From Rhodosalinus sediminis (GTDB lineage: Bacteria; Pseudomonadota; Alphaproteobacteria; Rhodobacterales; Rhodobacteraceae), in NCBI RefSeq assembly GCF_003385555.1, contig NZ_QOHR01000006.1, forward strand, positions 62,001 through 126,000: a DNA stretch of 64,000 nucleotides. Reading direction: 5' to 3'. The notes under the pieces are model-generated. The model saw only the letters and a list, made by a program, of their open reading frames with translations, searched no databases and was not told the DNA's origin. A program made the translations under genes and the position numbers. Below are positions 28,188-36,512 of this stretch, piece by piece (position 1 is the first letter of the stretch; each line of letters begins with the position of its first letter).

Positions 28188-28216
28188 GCGCGCCGCGGGG
28201 GCGTCCCGCGGCGCGC
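28188..28216 (+). terminator. Stem-loop between binding protein and permease genes
   Basis: Perfect 12-bp arms (GCGCGCCGCGGG and CCCGCGGCGCGC) around GGCGT begin six bases after the stop codon. There is no U-tract. It is in the same operon position as the stem-loop at 1274-1297 and probably acts as an mRNA stabiliser or partial terminator. Confidence 0.55.
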
Positions 28217-28277
28217 CCGCGCGCGGGCCGTGGCGGACGGGGCGGCGCCGCGGCCCGACCACGTGCGCGAGGGGGCG

Positions 28278-29198
28278 ATGACGACGATCCTCTTCATCGA
28301 GCAGGTGCTGAACGGCCTGCAGTTCGGGGTGATGCTCTTCCTGATGGCCGCCGGGCTGACGCTCGTCTTCGGCGTCATGGGGCTCATCAACCTCGCGCAC
28401 GGCGCGCTCTACATGGTGGGCGCCTTCGCCGCGGCGAGCGTCGCGGCGGCGACCGGCAGTTTCCTCCTCGGGCTGATCGCGAGCCTCGCGGCGGCGGCGA
28501 TGGCCGGCGCGATCGTGGAGATCGTGGTGATCCGGCGGCTCTACCGGCGCGACCATCTCGACCAGGTGCTTGCCACCTTCGCGCTGATCCTGATCTTCTC
28601 GGAGGGCACGCGCTGGCTCTTCGGCTCCTTCCCGCTCTACCTCGACATTCCCGAGGCGCTCTCGGGGCCCGTCACGCTGCCCGGCGGGATCGACTATCCG
28701 CTCTACCGGCTCTTCATCATCGCCGTGGGGCTCGCCGTCGCGGGCTTCCTCTTCTGGCTGATCGCGCGCACGCGCCTCGGCATCCGGATCCGCGCGGGCG
28801 AGGCCGACCGGGAGATGATCGCGGCCCTCGGCGTGGACATCTCGAAGCTCTACACGCTCGTCTTCGCCCTCGGCGCGGCGCTCGCGGGCATGGCGGGCGC
28901 GCTCGTCGGCGCGATCCAGTCGGTGGAGGTCGGCATGGGCGAGCCGGTGCTGATCCTCGCCTTCGTCACGATCATCATCGGCGGCATCGGCTCGATCAAG
29001 GGCGCCTTCGTCGGCGCGCTGCTCGTGGGGCTGATCGACACGCTGGGGCGCACGCTGCTGCCCATCGCCTTCGGCACGGTGATGGAGGCCTCGGCGGCGA
29101 CGACCGTCGGCTCGGCGCTCGCCTCGATGCTGATCTACATCCTGATGGCGGGCGTGCTCATCGCGCGGCCGCAGGGGCTCTTCGGGGCGGCGGCGTAG
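28278..29198 (+). CDS. Branched-chain-type ABC permease, LivH
   Basis: A 306-residue inner-membrane permease with about eight helices. The segments QFGVMLFLMAAGLTLVFGVM and GLINLAHGALYMVGAF are the LivH hallmark. The EAA-like cytoplasmic loop is at RIRAGEADREMIAALGV. The ATG at 28278 follows GAGGGGGC. An earlier in-frame start lacks support. It pairs with LivM to form the channel. Confidence 0.94.
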   Translation: MTTILFIEQVLNGLQFGVMLFLMAAGLTLVFGVMGLINLAHGALYMVGAFAAASVAAATGSFLLGLIASLAAAAMAGAIVEIVVIRRLYRRDHLDQVLATFALILIFSEGTRWLFGSFPLYLDIPEALSGPVTLPGGIDYPLYRLFIIAVGLAVAGFLFWLIARTRLGIRIRAGEADREMIAALGVDISKLYTLVFALGAALAGMAGALVGAIQSVEVGMGEPVLILAFVTIIIGGIGSIKGAFVGALLVGLIDTLGRTLLPIAFGTVMEASAATTVGSALASMLIYILMAGVLIARPQGLFGAAA

Positions 29199-29199
29199 G

Positions 29200-30183
29200 A
29201 TGCGGCGCGAGACGATCATCAACGCGGGCCTCGCCGCGGGGCTTCTGGCGATCCCGCTCTGGGCGCATGTCACGGGCGAGATCTTCACCATCACGCTGGC
29301 CACCCGGGTGGCGATCCTCGCGCTCGCGGCCGTGGGGCTGAACCTCGCGCTCGGGCTCGGCGGGCTCGTCTCCTTCGGGCACGCGGCCTATTTCGGGCTG
29401 GGCGGCTACGCGATGGGGATTCTCGCCTTCCACGCACAGACTTACGATCCGATCTTCACCTGGCCCTTCGTGTTCGAGGGCACCAAGCAGATGCTGGTGA
29501 TCTGGGCGGTGGCGCTCGTCGCCTCGGGGCTCGCGGCGGCTCTGATCGGGATGCTCACGCTGCACACTTCGGGCGCCTATTTCATCATGGCGACGCTCGC
29601 CTTCGGGCAGATGTTCTACTACCTCTTCGTGAGCTGGCCGAAATACGGCGGCGAGGACGGGATGGCGATCTACGTCCGCAACGACTTTCCGGGGCTGAAC
29701 ACGCTCGACCCGATCCAGTTGTTCGTGATCTGTTACGCGCTCCTGATGGCGGGCCTCTTCGTGAGCTGGCGCATCGCGCGTTCGCCCTTCGGGCTCGCGC
29801 TTCAGGCGGCGCGGCAGAACGCCGAGCGGGTCGAGACGGTGGGCATCCGGCCCTTCCGCATCCGCCTCGCCGCCTTCGTGATCTCGGGCATGATCACCGG
29901 GCTCGCCGGGGCGCTGATGGCCGATCTGAACCGCTTCGTCGGCCCCACGATGTTCAGCTGGCACACCAGCGGCGAGATCATGGTCCTCGTGATCCTCGGC
30001 GGTGTCGCGCGGCTTTACGGGCCCGTCGCGGGGGCGGCGCTCTTCGTCCTGCTCGAGCACTGGCTGGGCGGCGTCAGCGACTACTGGCTGGCCTTCGTGG
30101 GCGCGCTCCTGTTGCTCGTCGTGCTCTTCGCGCGCGGCGGGCTCATCGGCTCGCTCGCGGGGCGGGAGGTCGCGCATGACTGA
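29200..30183 (+). CDS. Branched-chain-type ABC permease, LivM
   Basis: A 327-residue permease with about nine to ten helices. LNLALGLGGLVSFGHAAYFGLGGY is the family hallmark, split here by the helix boundary, and LQAARQNAERVETVGI is the loop that docks on the ATPase. It starts one base after livH and overlaps the next gene by eight bases, so the operon is translated as a block. Confidence 0.94.
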   Translation: MRRETIINAGLAAGLLAIPLWAHVTGEIFTITLATRVAILALAAVGLNLALGLGGLVSFGHAAYFGLGGYAMGILAFHAQTYDPIFTWPFVFEGTKQMLVIWAVALVASGLAAALIGMLTLHTSGAYFIMATLAFGQMFYYLFVSWPKYGGEDGMAIYVRNDFPGLNTLDPIQLFVICYALLMAGLFVSWRIARSPFGLALQAARQNAERVETVGIRPFRIRLAAFVISGMITGLAGALMADLNRFVGPTMFSWHTSGEIMVLVILGGVARLYGPVAGAALFVLLEHWLGGVSDYWLAFVGALLLLVVLFARGGLIGSLAGREVAHD

Positions 30184-30934
30184 GCCCGTCCTCGAGATCC
30201 GCAAGCTCAGCAAGAGCTTCGGCGCGCTGCGGGCGAGCCGCGACATCAACCTGACCCTGTTGCCGGGCGAGATCCACGCGCTGATCGGGCCGAACGGCGC
30301 CGGTAAATCCACGCTCATCAAGCAGATCGCCGGCAACATGGCGCCCGACGCGGGCGAGATCCGCTTCCTCGGGCGGGACGTGACGGCGCTCGACACCGTC
30401 GGCCGCGCGCGGATGGGGCTGGGGCGGAGTTTCCAGATCTCCTCGGTGATCGCGGAGTTCACGGTGCTGCAGAACGTGGTGCTCGCGCTGCAGGGCGCGC
30501 GGGGCACGTCGTATCACCTCTTCCGCGCCGTGCTGAAGGACCGCGAGATGACCGCGACGGCCCGCGCCGCGGCCGGGCGCGTGGGCCTCGACGACCGCCT
30601 CGCCGTCCGGGCGCAGGACCTGAGCCACGGCGAGCGGCGCAAGCTCGAGATCGCGATGGCGCTCGCGCTGGCGCCGCGCGCCTTCCTGCTCGACGAGCCG
30701 ATGGCGGGCATGGGCGCGGAGGGCGCGGCGGAGATGACGCGCCTTCTGGATCGGTTGCGCCACGAGGCGCCGATCCTGCTGGTCGAGCACGACATGGACG
30801 CGGTCTTCAGCCTCGCCGACCGGATCAGCGTGCTCGACTACGGCGAGATCATCGCCAGCGGCACGGTGGAGGAGATCCGCGCCGACCCCGTGGTGCGCCG
30901 CGCCTATCTCGGCGACGACGCGGAGGCGATCTGA
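30176..30934 (+). CDS. ABC ATP-binding protein, LivG type
   Basis: A 252-residue ATPase with Walker A GPNGAGKST near residue 41, signature LSHGERRKLEIAMALAL and Walker B FLLDEPMAGMG. The C-terminal end VVRRAYLGDD is typical of LivG. The start at 30176 overlaps livM. Its TGA overlaps the ATG of the livF-type gene. Confidence 0.94.
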   Translation: MTEPVLEIRKLSKSFGALRASRDINLTLLPGEIHALIGPNGAGKSTLIKQIAGNMAPDAGEIRFLGRDVTALDTVGRARMGLGRSFQISSVIAEFTVLQNVVLALQGARGTSYHLFRAVLKDREMTATARAAAGRVGLDDRLAVRAQDLSHGERRKLEIAMALALAPRAFLLDEPMAGMGAEGAAEMTRLLDRLRHEAPILLVEHDMDAVFSLADRISVLDYGEIIASGTVEEIRADPVVRRAYLGDDAEAI

Positions 30935-31623
30935 TGGCGCTTCTCGCGCTCGAGGGGATCGAGGCCGCCTACGGCGCGAGCCAGGCGCTCTTCGGCGTCG
31001 ATCTCGCGCTCGGCGCGGGCGAGGTCGTCGCGCTCATGGGCCGCAACGGCATGGGCAAGACGACGACGATCCGCGTGGCCTGCGGGATGATGCCGGCGCG
31101 GGCGGGGCGCGTGACCTTCGAGGGACGCGACATCACGCGGTGGCCTGCGCACCGGGTCGCGCGGCTCGGCGTCGGGCTGGTGCCCGAGGGGCGGCGCTGC
31201 TTCGCGCCGCTCACGGTGGAGGAGAACCTCCTCGCCGCCGCGCGGCCGGGGCCGTGGGACCGCGCGTCGGTGGCCGAACTTTTCCCCCGGCTCGCGGAGC
31301 GGCGGGACCAGCGCGCCGCCTCGCTCTCGGGCGGCGAGCAGCAGATGCTCGCCATCGGGCGCGCGCTGATGACCAATCCGCGGCTCCTGATCCTCGACGA
31401 GGCGACCGAGGGCCTCGCGCCGGTGGTACGCCAGGAGATCTGGCGCGCGATCGCCCGGCTCAAGGCGGAGACCGGCCTCGCGCTCCTCGTGGTGGACAAG
31501 TCGCTGAAGGAGCTCGCCCGCGTCGCCGACCGCGCCGTGATCCTCGAGCGCGGGCGCACCGTCTGGCAGGGCGGGATGGCCGATCTTGGGCGCGACGTGA
31601 CCGATCGCTACCTCGGCGTCTGA
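30934..31623 (+). CDS. ABC ATP-binding protein, LivF type
   Basis: A 229-residue ATPase, the last subunit of the operon. Walker A is GRNGMGKTTT rather than GPNGAGKST, a known LivF variant. The signature is LSGGEQQMLAIGRAL and Walker B is LLILDEATEGLAP. The 3' end overlaps the convergent CoA-transferase-family gene by 16 bases. Confidence 0.93.
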   Translation: MALLALEGIEAAYGASQALFGVDLALGAGEVVALMGRNGMGKTTTIRVACGMMPARAGRVTFEGRDITRWPAHRVARLGVGLVPEGRRCFAPLTVEENLLAAARPGPWDRASVAELFPRLAERRDQRAASLSGGEQQMLAIGRALMTNPRLLILDEATEGLAPVVRQEIWRAIARLKAETGLALLVVDKSLKELARVADRAVILERGRTVWQGGMADLGRDVTDRYLGV

Positions 31624-32843
31624 CCGACGCGCGACGGCCCGCCGACGACGCCCGCGTCGAAGAGCCGCCCGATCTCGCCCGAGCCGAGGCCCGCGACGTC
31701 GGCGAGCACCTCCTCGGTGTGCTCCCCGAGCTCCGGCGCGGGGGCGGGCGCGTCGCGCTCGGCGGCCGAGAACTCCAGCGGGCTCGCCGGGACGGGATAG
31801 GTGCCGATGCCGGGCTGCGTGAGCATCGAGAACATCGGGTTCTCGGGCGAGAGGTCCGGGTCCTCGTCGAGCGCGGTGCGGAAATCGCGGAAGATCGACC
31901 ATGTGACGCCGTGGGCGTCGAAACTCTCGGCGAAGTCGGCGACGGCGCGCGCGGCGAACCACGGCGCGAGGATCTCGGTGATCGCGTGGCGGTGACGGAA
32001 GCGTTCGCCCTCCTTGCCGAGATCGGCGCCGAGGCGCGCGGCGAGGCGGTCCATCGCCTCGCCCGTGCCGGTCGCCTTCAGAAGGCCCTGCCACTGCCGG
32101 CGCGTGAGGCCCACGACCATCACCCGCCGCCCATCGGCGCAGAGGAAATCCTGCCCGTAGGCGCCGTAGAGCGCGTTGCCCGCCTTCGGCCGGCTCTCGC
32201 CCGTGAGCGCCGTCTCGCCGATGATGCCGAGGTGGCCGAGCATCGCCGCCGCCACGTCCTTCAGCGCGACCTCGACCTGTTGCCCGCGCCCGGTCTTGAG
32301 GCGCTGGCGCTCGGCGGCCAAGAGGCCCGCGACGGCGAGATTGCCGGCGATGCAGTCCCAGGCCGGCAGGACATGCGCCACCGGCTCGGTGGAGCCCTCC
32401 GGCCCGGTCGTGTCGGGAAAGCCGAGCGAGGGGTTCACCGTGTAGTCCACCGCCGGCCGCCCGTGCCGGTCGCCGGTGAGCGTGAGCATCACGAGGTCCG
32501 GGCGGTGGCGGCTGAGGCTTTCGTAATCCATCCAGCCGCGCACGCGCAGGTTCGTCAGGAAAAGCCCCGCGTCCTCGCCCGGCGCGGTGACGATGCGGGT
32601 GACGAGCTCGCGCCCCTCGGGCGATTTCATGTCCACCGCGACCGAGCGCTTGCCCTTGTTGAGCCCCGCCCAGAAGAGCGAGCGCCCGTTGGGCGCGACG
32701 GGCCAGCGCTTCGCGTCGAGCCCGCCCTCGAGCCGGTCGAAGCGGATCACGTCGGCGCCCATCTGCGCCAGCGTCATCCCCGCGAGCGGCACGGCGACGA
32801 AGGCCGAGCCCTCGACGACGCGCATGCCGGTCAGAATTCCCAT
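31608..32843 (-). CDS. CaiB/BaiF family III CoA-transferase, probable 2-methylfumaryl-CoA isomerase (Mct-like)
   Basis: A 411-residue family III CoA-transferase. The probable nucleophile is Asp163 in LPAWDCIAGN. From memory the protein closely resembles Chloroflexus mesaconyl-C1/C4-CoA transferase along its whole length (RVVEGSAFVAVPLAGMTLAQ, LFWAGLNKGKRSVAVD, VDYTVNPSLGFP, YGAYGQDF). That enzyme moves CoA within mesaconyl-CoA in the 3-hydroxypropionate bicycle. The preceding gene is a mesaconyl-C4-CoA hydratase-like protein, one base away, supporting this role. The rest of the cycle is not in the window, so use in mesaconate or itaconate-type assimilation is more likely than CO2 fixation. 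Confidence 0.85.
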   Translation of the reverse strand: MGILTGMRVVEGSAFVAVPLAGMTLAQMGADVIRFDRLEGGLDAKRWPVAPNGRSLFWAGLNKGKRSVAVDMKSPEGRELVTRIVTAPGEDAGLFLTNLRVRGWMDYESLSRHRPDLVMLTLTGDRHGRPAVDYTVNPSLGFPDTTGPEGSTEPVAHVLPAWDCIAGNLAVAGLLAAERQRLKTGRGQQVEVALKDVAAAMLGHLGIIGETALTGESRPKAGNALYGAYGQDFLCADGRRVMVVGLTRRQWQGLLKATGTGEAMDRLAARLGADLGKEGERFRHRHAITEILAPWFAARAVADFAESFDAHGVTWSIFRDFRTALDEDPDLSPENPMFSMLTQPGIGTYPVPASPLEFSAAERDAPAPAPELGEHTEEVLADVAGLGSGEIGRLFDAGVVGGPSRVGQTPR

Positions 32844-32844
32844 G

Positions 32845-33702
32845 TCACTCCCCCCACTCCGCGGTCGCCCGCATGGTCATGTGTCCCTCCGCCGCCGCGG
32901 CGCAGAGGGCGAGCCCCGGCCCGTCGTCCTCCGCCCAGGCGAGCGCGCGCATCGGCGCCCCGGCGAAGAGCGGATGCACGCCGCGGAAGCGGAAGCGGTC
33001 CGGCGCGCGGCCCCCCTGCGCCACGGCGAGCGCCATCAGACAGAGCGCCTGCATCGGCCCGTGCACGACGAGGCCGGGGTATTTCTCCACCTCCTGCGTA
33101 TAGGGCAGGTCGTAGTGGATGCGGTGCGCGTTGAAGGTGGCCGCCGAGAAGCGGAAGAGCCGCGTCTCGGGCATTGGCAGGGTGAGCTCGGCCTCCGGCG
33201 CGGCGGGGGCCGGGGTCTTCTTCGGCGGCGTGAAGCGGTCGGGCATCGGCATGTAGACGATGTCCTGCCGCTCCTCGACGGCGAGGCCCGCGGGGCCGTG
33301 GAGCGCGTGCTCGACGGTGACGAAGACCATGCCGCCGCGGTCGTTCTCGACCTCGCGGATGCCGGCGATCGTCGAGCGGCGCGTCACCGTGTCGCCCACG
33401 CGCAGGGGCGCGTGGAAGGTCAGCGCGCCGCCCGCCCACATGCGCCGCGCGTAATCGATGGGCGGCAGGAAGCCGCCGCGCTTCGTGTGCCCGTCGGGGC
33501 CGAGCCCGTCCATCGGCGCGGCCGGGTGAAAGAGCGCCCAGTGCCAGAGCGGCGGCAGGGGCGCGCCCGCCTCGGGCGGGGCGGGCAGCGCGCCGGGCAG
33601 GTCCGAGAGCGTCGCCGCCAGCATCGAGAGCGCCGCGGCGCTCGCCATGTCCTGATCCTCCCGCGTGCGCCCGATCCAGCCCTCGACCTCGTCGCGTGCC
33701 AT
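32845..33702 (-). CDS. MaoC-like dehydratase, probable mesaconyl-C4-CoA hydratase (Meh-like)
   Basis: A 285-residue double-hotdog enzyme. The N-terminal half contains the FAS1/HTD2-type segment DYARRMWAGGALTFHAPLRVGD. The C-terminal half has the hydratase motif NAHRIHYDLPYTQEVEKYPGLVVHGP in sequence, with the catalytic His and Asp in its first part. Proteins of this type hydrate mesaconyl-C4-CoA or itaconyl-CoA. It is followed after one base by the Mct-like gene, so the pair likely isomerises and then hydrates the same CoA ester to citramalyl-CoA. Confidence 0.83.
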   Translation of the reverse strand: MARDEVEGWIGRTREDQDMASAAALSMLAATLSDLPGALPAPPEAGAPLPPLWHWALFHPAAPMDGLGPDGHTKRGGFLPPIDYARRMWAGGALTFHAPLRVGDTVTRRSTIAGIREVENDRGGMVFVTVEHALHGPAGLAVEERQDIVYMPMPDRFTPPKKTPAPAAPEAELTLPMPETRLFRFSAATFNAHRIHYDLPYTQEVEKYPGLVVHGPMQALCLMALAVAQGGRAPDRFRFRGVHPLFAGAPMRALAWAEDDGPGLALCAAAAEGHMTMRATAEWGE

Positions 33703-33976
33703 GCCGCCCCTCTCGTCCGTTGCGGGGCCTGCATAGCGGAGACAGATTGTGTCGCCTAGGAATACTTATGTGCACAGATATTGCGCGCACTCAGGCCCGG
33801 ACCGGAGGCGGCGCCCCGCCGGCGCGGAGGCCGGCGGGATCTTGTGCCGCTGCTCGATGGATCGGTGCCTGACGGGCGGAGGCCCGATAGGACTGTCGCG
33901 GCGCGCTTGGCGCCCCGTGGTGGATGCATGGCGTCAGCGGGGGCGGGCGCGGGCCTAGGCCGGGCGTGCGCGCGGC

Positions 33977-34549
33977 TCAGCGTCCCCAGCTGCGCACCGG
34001 ACCGCAATCCATGTGCACGAAGTCCGAGGCGGTGTATTTGCCCACGCCGCCCGCGCGGCAGGCCATCGCGGCGCGCGCCATCTGGCTCACCGAGCGCGAG
34101 CGCAGGTGCAGATCCGCCGCCTCGCCGCGCATGTGGCGCGAATTCTTCGCCACGCCGGAACTGCGGCGGCGGAGCATCGCGTTGGTCTCCGGGCTGCGAT
34201 AGCCCGAGACGAGGGTGTAGGGCTCAGAGGTGTCGAGCATCTTGTGCGCGGCGGTCATCAGGTCGATGGTGCGCGGGTCGATCGCCTTGACCTCGCCGTT
34301 GCGCCAGTCGCGCATGAAATGATTGATCTCGGCGATCGCCTCGGGGATGTACTCCCCCTCGATCCAGTAGATGGTATCGATCCGCTCCCCTGTGCGGCCG
34401 GAATACATGCGGAGGCGGCGGATGTCGCCGGCGCCGCGCAGGAACCCGGCGGCGTTGGCGAAGCCCGGTGCCGCGGTGATCGTCGTCGCGGCGAACCCGG
34501 CCAACAGGCCGCGGCGCGTCACCGCGCGGGCGCTGGAGTCATGCGTCAT
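33977..34549 (-). CDS. YcbK/MepK-like murein endopeptidase (DUF882, M15 family) with Tat signal
   Basis: A 190-residue exported protein. The start at 34549 gives MTHDSSARAVTRRGLLAG, a twin-arginine signal with a hydrophobic stretch to about residue 35. The peptidase part shows the zinc-site segments VSGYRSPETNAML, SRHMRGEAADLHL and ASDFVHMDCGPVRSW. E. coli MepK (YcbK) cleaves 3-3 (mDAP-mDAP) peptidoglycan crosslinks. Here the gene is divergent from an L,D-transpeptidase that makes such crosslinks. An upstream in-frame extension has no supporting start. Confidence 0.9.
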   Translation of the reverse strand: MTHDSSARAVTRRGLLAGFAATTITAAPGFANAAGFLRGAGDIRRLRMYSGRTGERIDTIYWIEGEYIPEAIAEINHFMRDWRNGEVKAIDPRTIDLMTAAHKMLDTSEPYTLVSGYRSPETNAMLRRRSSGVAKNSRHMRGEAADLHLRSRSVSQMARAAMACRAGGVGKYTASDFVHMDCGPVRSWGR

Positions 34550-34868
34550 GATGGTGCCTGTCCTGTCTCGTCTGCCCTGCCGCGACGTTGCGCGGCGCTG
34601 TTCGTCGTCCCCGATTGGGAAGAAAGATTGCATAAGCGTCATGTGCACAGAAAGCCCGATTCGGTCTAAAATCCCGTAAAGAGGCGTGGTCGGCGGGAAT
34701 CTGCCCAAGCGAGCCCGGTTGCCGAGCGTTGCAGGGAAGTCGCGCGCAAGCCCGAAGCCGGGCCGCGCCGGAACTTGTGAATGGACAGCGCCGCGCCCGC
34801 GCGGCTCAACGGGGGTGCTACTCACCGCCGACGCCCGAGGGCGCCGGCCCCAGACCGGAGCGAACGCC
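34550..34868. promoter_or_regulatory. Divergent promoter region between mepK-like and ldt genes
   Basis: The 319 bases hold the promoters of both cell-wall genes. The middle (about 34618-34685) is richer in A+T than the surroundings, with TCTAAAAT and TTTACGGGATTTTA on opposite strands. I could not fix a confident -35/-10 pair. No other gene or repeat is visible. Confidence 0.45.
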
Positions 34869-36482
34869 ATGCCGCTGCCAGCCACGCTGTCCCTGCCGCT
34901 TCGCCGTCTGCGGGTGGCCGCGCTCGTGCTGGCGCTCGCGGCGCCGGTCGCGGCCGCCGAGCCGGCCGGCGTGGCCTTCAGACAGGCGCTGGCCGAGGCG
35001 GTGGCCGAACGCCCCGTGGCGTCGGAGGTCTATCGCGACCGGGCCTTCGCGCCGATCTGGACGGCCGACACCGCCGCGGCCGAGCGCCGGCGCGCGGCGC
35101 TTTTCGAGGCGTTGCGCGGCCTGCCGCTGCACGGGTTGCCCGCGGCGGACCTCGACGGGCTCACGGCGCGCATGGCGGCGGCGCGCACCGCGGGCGATCT
35201 CGCCCGGGTGGAGGCGGCGCTCACCGCGCAGTTCCTGAGCTACGCGCGCCGGCTCGGGGCGGGGCTGCTGACCCCCTCCGAGATCGACACCGACATCGAG
35301 CGCACCGCGCCGCGGCCCGATCTCGCCGCCGCCTTGCGCGCGGTCGCCGGGGCGGAGCGCCCGGCGGTCCACCTGCGCGGCCTCGCCCCGCAGAGCGCGG
35401 AATACACGCGGCTGATGAAGGCGCGGCTGGAACTCGGCGAGATCGTGCGCGCGGGCGGCTGGGGGCCGGAGGTGCGCGCCCGGCGGCTCGAGCCCGGCGA
35501 CAGCGGCGCGCAAGTGGTCGCGCTGCGCGACCGTCTGATCGCGATGGGGTATCTCGGGCGCACCGCCACCGCGCGCTACGACGCGGCGGTGGTGGAGGCG
35601 GTGCGCCGCTTTCAGGAGGCGCACGGCCTCGAGGTGGACGGCATCGCGGGCGGGGCGACGCTGCGCGCGCTCAACACGCCCGCCGAGGCGAGGCTGCGCT
35701 CGGTCCTCGTCGCGCTGGAGCGCGAGCGCTGGCTGCCCCGCGAGCGCGGCGCGCGCCACATCCTCGTCAATCTCACGGATTTCTCGGCGCGGATCATGGA
35801 CGACGGCAAGGTGACCTTCCGCACCAAGGCCGTCGTCGGCGCGCGGAGCCCGGCGGGCAAGCACACGCCCGAGTTCTCCGACGAGATGGAGCACATGGTC
35901 GTCAACCCGTCGTGGTACGTGCCGCGCTCCATTCTCGCGCGCGACTACCTGCCCAAGATGAAGCGCGACCCGAACGCCGCCGCCTACCTGCAGCTCATGG
36001 ACGGCGGCGGCCGCGTGGTCAGCCGGAGCGCGGTCAACTTCAACGCCTACAACGCGCGGAATTTCCCCTTCAACGTGCGCCAGCCCCCGGGGCCGCGCAA
36101 CGCGCTCGGGCTGGTGAAGTTCATGTTCCCCAACGAACACGCGATCTACCTGCACGACACACCGGAAAAGCACCTCTTCGACCGCCACACCCGCACCTAC
36201 TCGAGCGGATGCGTCCGCCTCGAGGAGCCCTTCGAGTTCGCCTACGAGCTGCTGCGCCCGCAGACCGACGACCCCGAGGGCCTCTTTCACTCGGTGCTCG
36301 AGACCGGCCGCGAGACGCAGATCGATCTCGACCGCCACGTGCCCGTCCACCTGATCTATCGCACCGTGCGGGCGCGGCCCGACGGTCGCCTCGCGTTCCG
36401 GCCCGACATCTACGGCCGCGACGCGAAGATCTGGACGGCGCTCGCCGCGCGGGGGGTGGCGATCGCGGACGCGGAGGGCTAG
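34869..36482 (+). CDS. L,D-transpeptidase (YcbB/LdtD-like)
   Basis: A 537-residue periplasmic enzyme. The start at 34869 has CGGAG nine bases upstream and gives the signal peptide MPLPATLSLPLRRLRVAALV plus AAPVAAA. A peptidoglycan-binding domain follows (about 200-270, LEPGDSGAQVVALRDRLIAM). The YkuD catalytic domain ends with HDTPEKHLFDRHTRTYSSG and CVRL, carrying the catalytic His and Cys. The size and domain order match LdtD (YcbB), which forms 3-3 crosslinks. Its divergent neighbour is the matching endopeptidase. Confidence 0.93.
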   Translation: MPLPATLSLPLRRLRVAALVLALAAPVAAAEPAGVAFRQALAEAVAERPVASEVYRDRAFAPIWTADTAAAERRRAALFEALRGLPLHGLPAADLDGLTARMAAARTAGDLARVEAALTAQFLSYARRLGAGLLTPSEIDTDIERTAPRPDLAAALRAVAGAERPAVHLRGLAPQSAEYTRLMKARLELGEIVRAGGWGPEVRARRLEPGDSGAQVVALRDRLIAMGYLGRTATARYDAAVVEAVRRFQEAHGLEVDGIAGGATLRALNTPAEARLRSVLVALERERWLPRERGARHILVNLTDFSARIMDDGKVTFRTKAVVGARSPAGKHTPEFSDEMEHMVVNPSWYVPRSILARDYLPKMKRDPNAAAYLQLMDGGGRVVSRSAVNFNAYNARNFPFNVRQPPGPRNALGLVKFMFPNEHAIYLHDTPEKHLFDRHTRTYSSGCVRLEEPFEFAYELLRPQTDDPEGLFHSVLETGRETQIDLDRHVPVHLIYRTVRARPDGRLAFRPDIYGRDAKIWTALAARGVAIADAEG

Positions 36483-36512
36483 GGGTGACGCCGCACGTCG
36501 TGCGGAGATGAC

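Noticed and set aside
33703-33976. Possible small gene or structured RNA between the Meh-like and MepK-like genes
   Set aside because: The 274 bases contain G/C-rich inverted repeats but no convincing reading frame, ribosome site, promoter pair or terminator.
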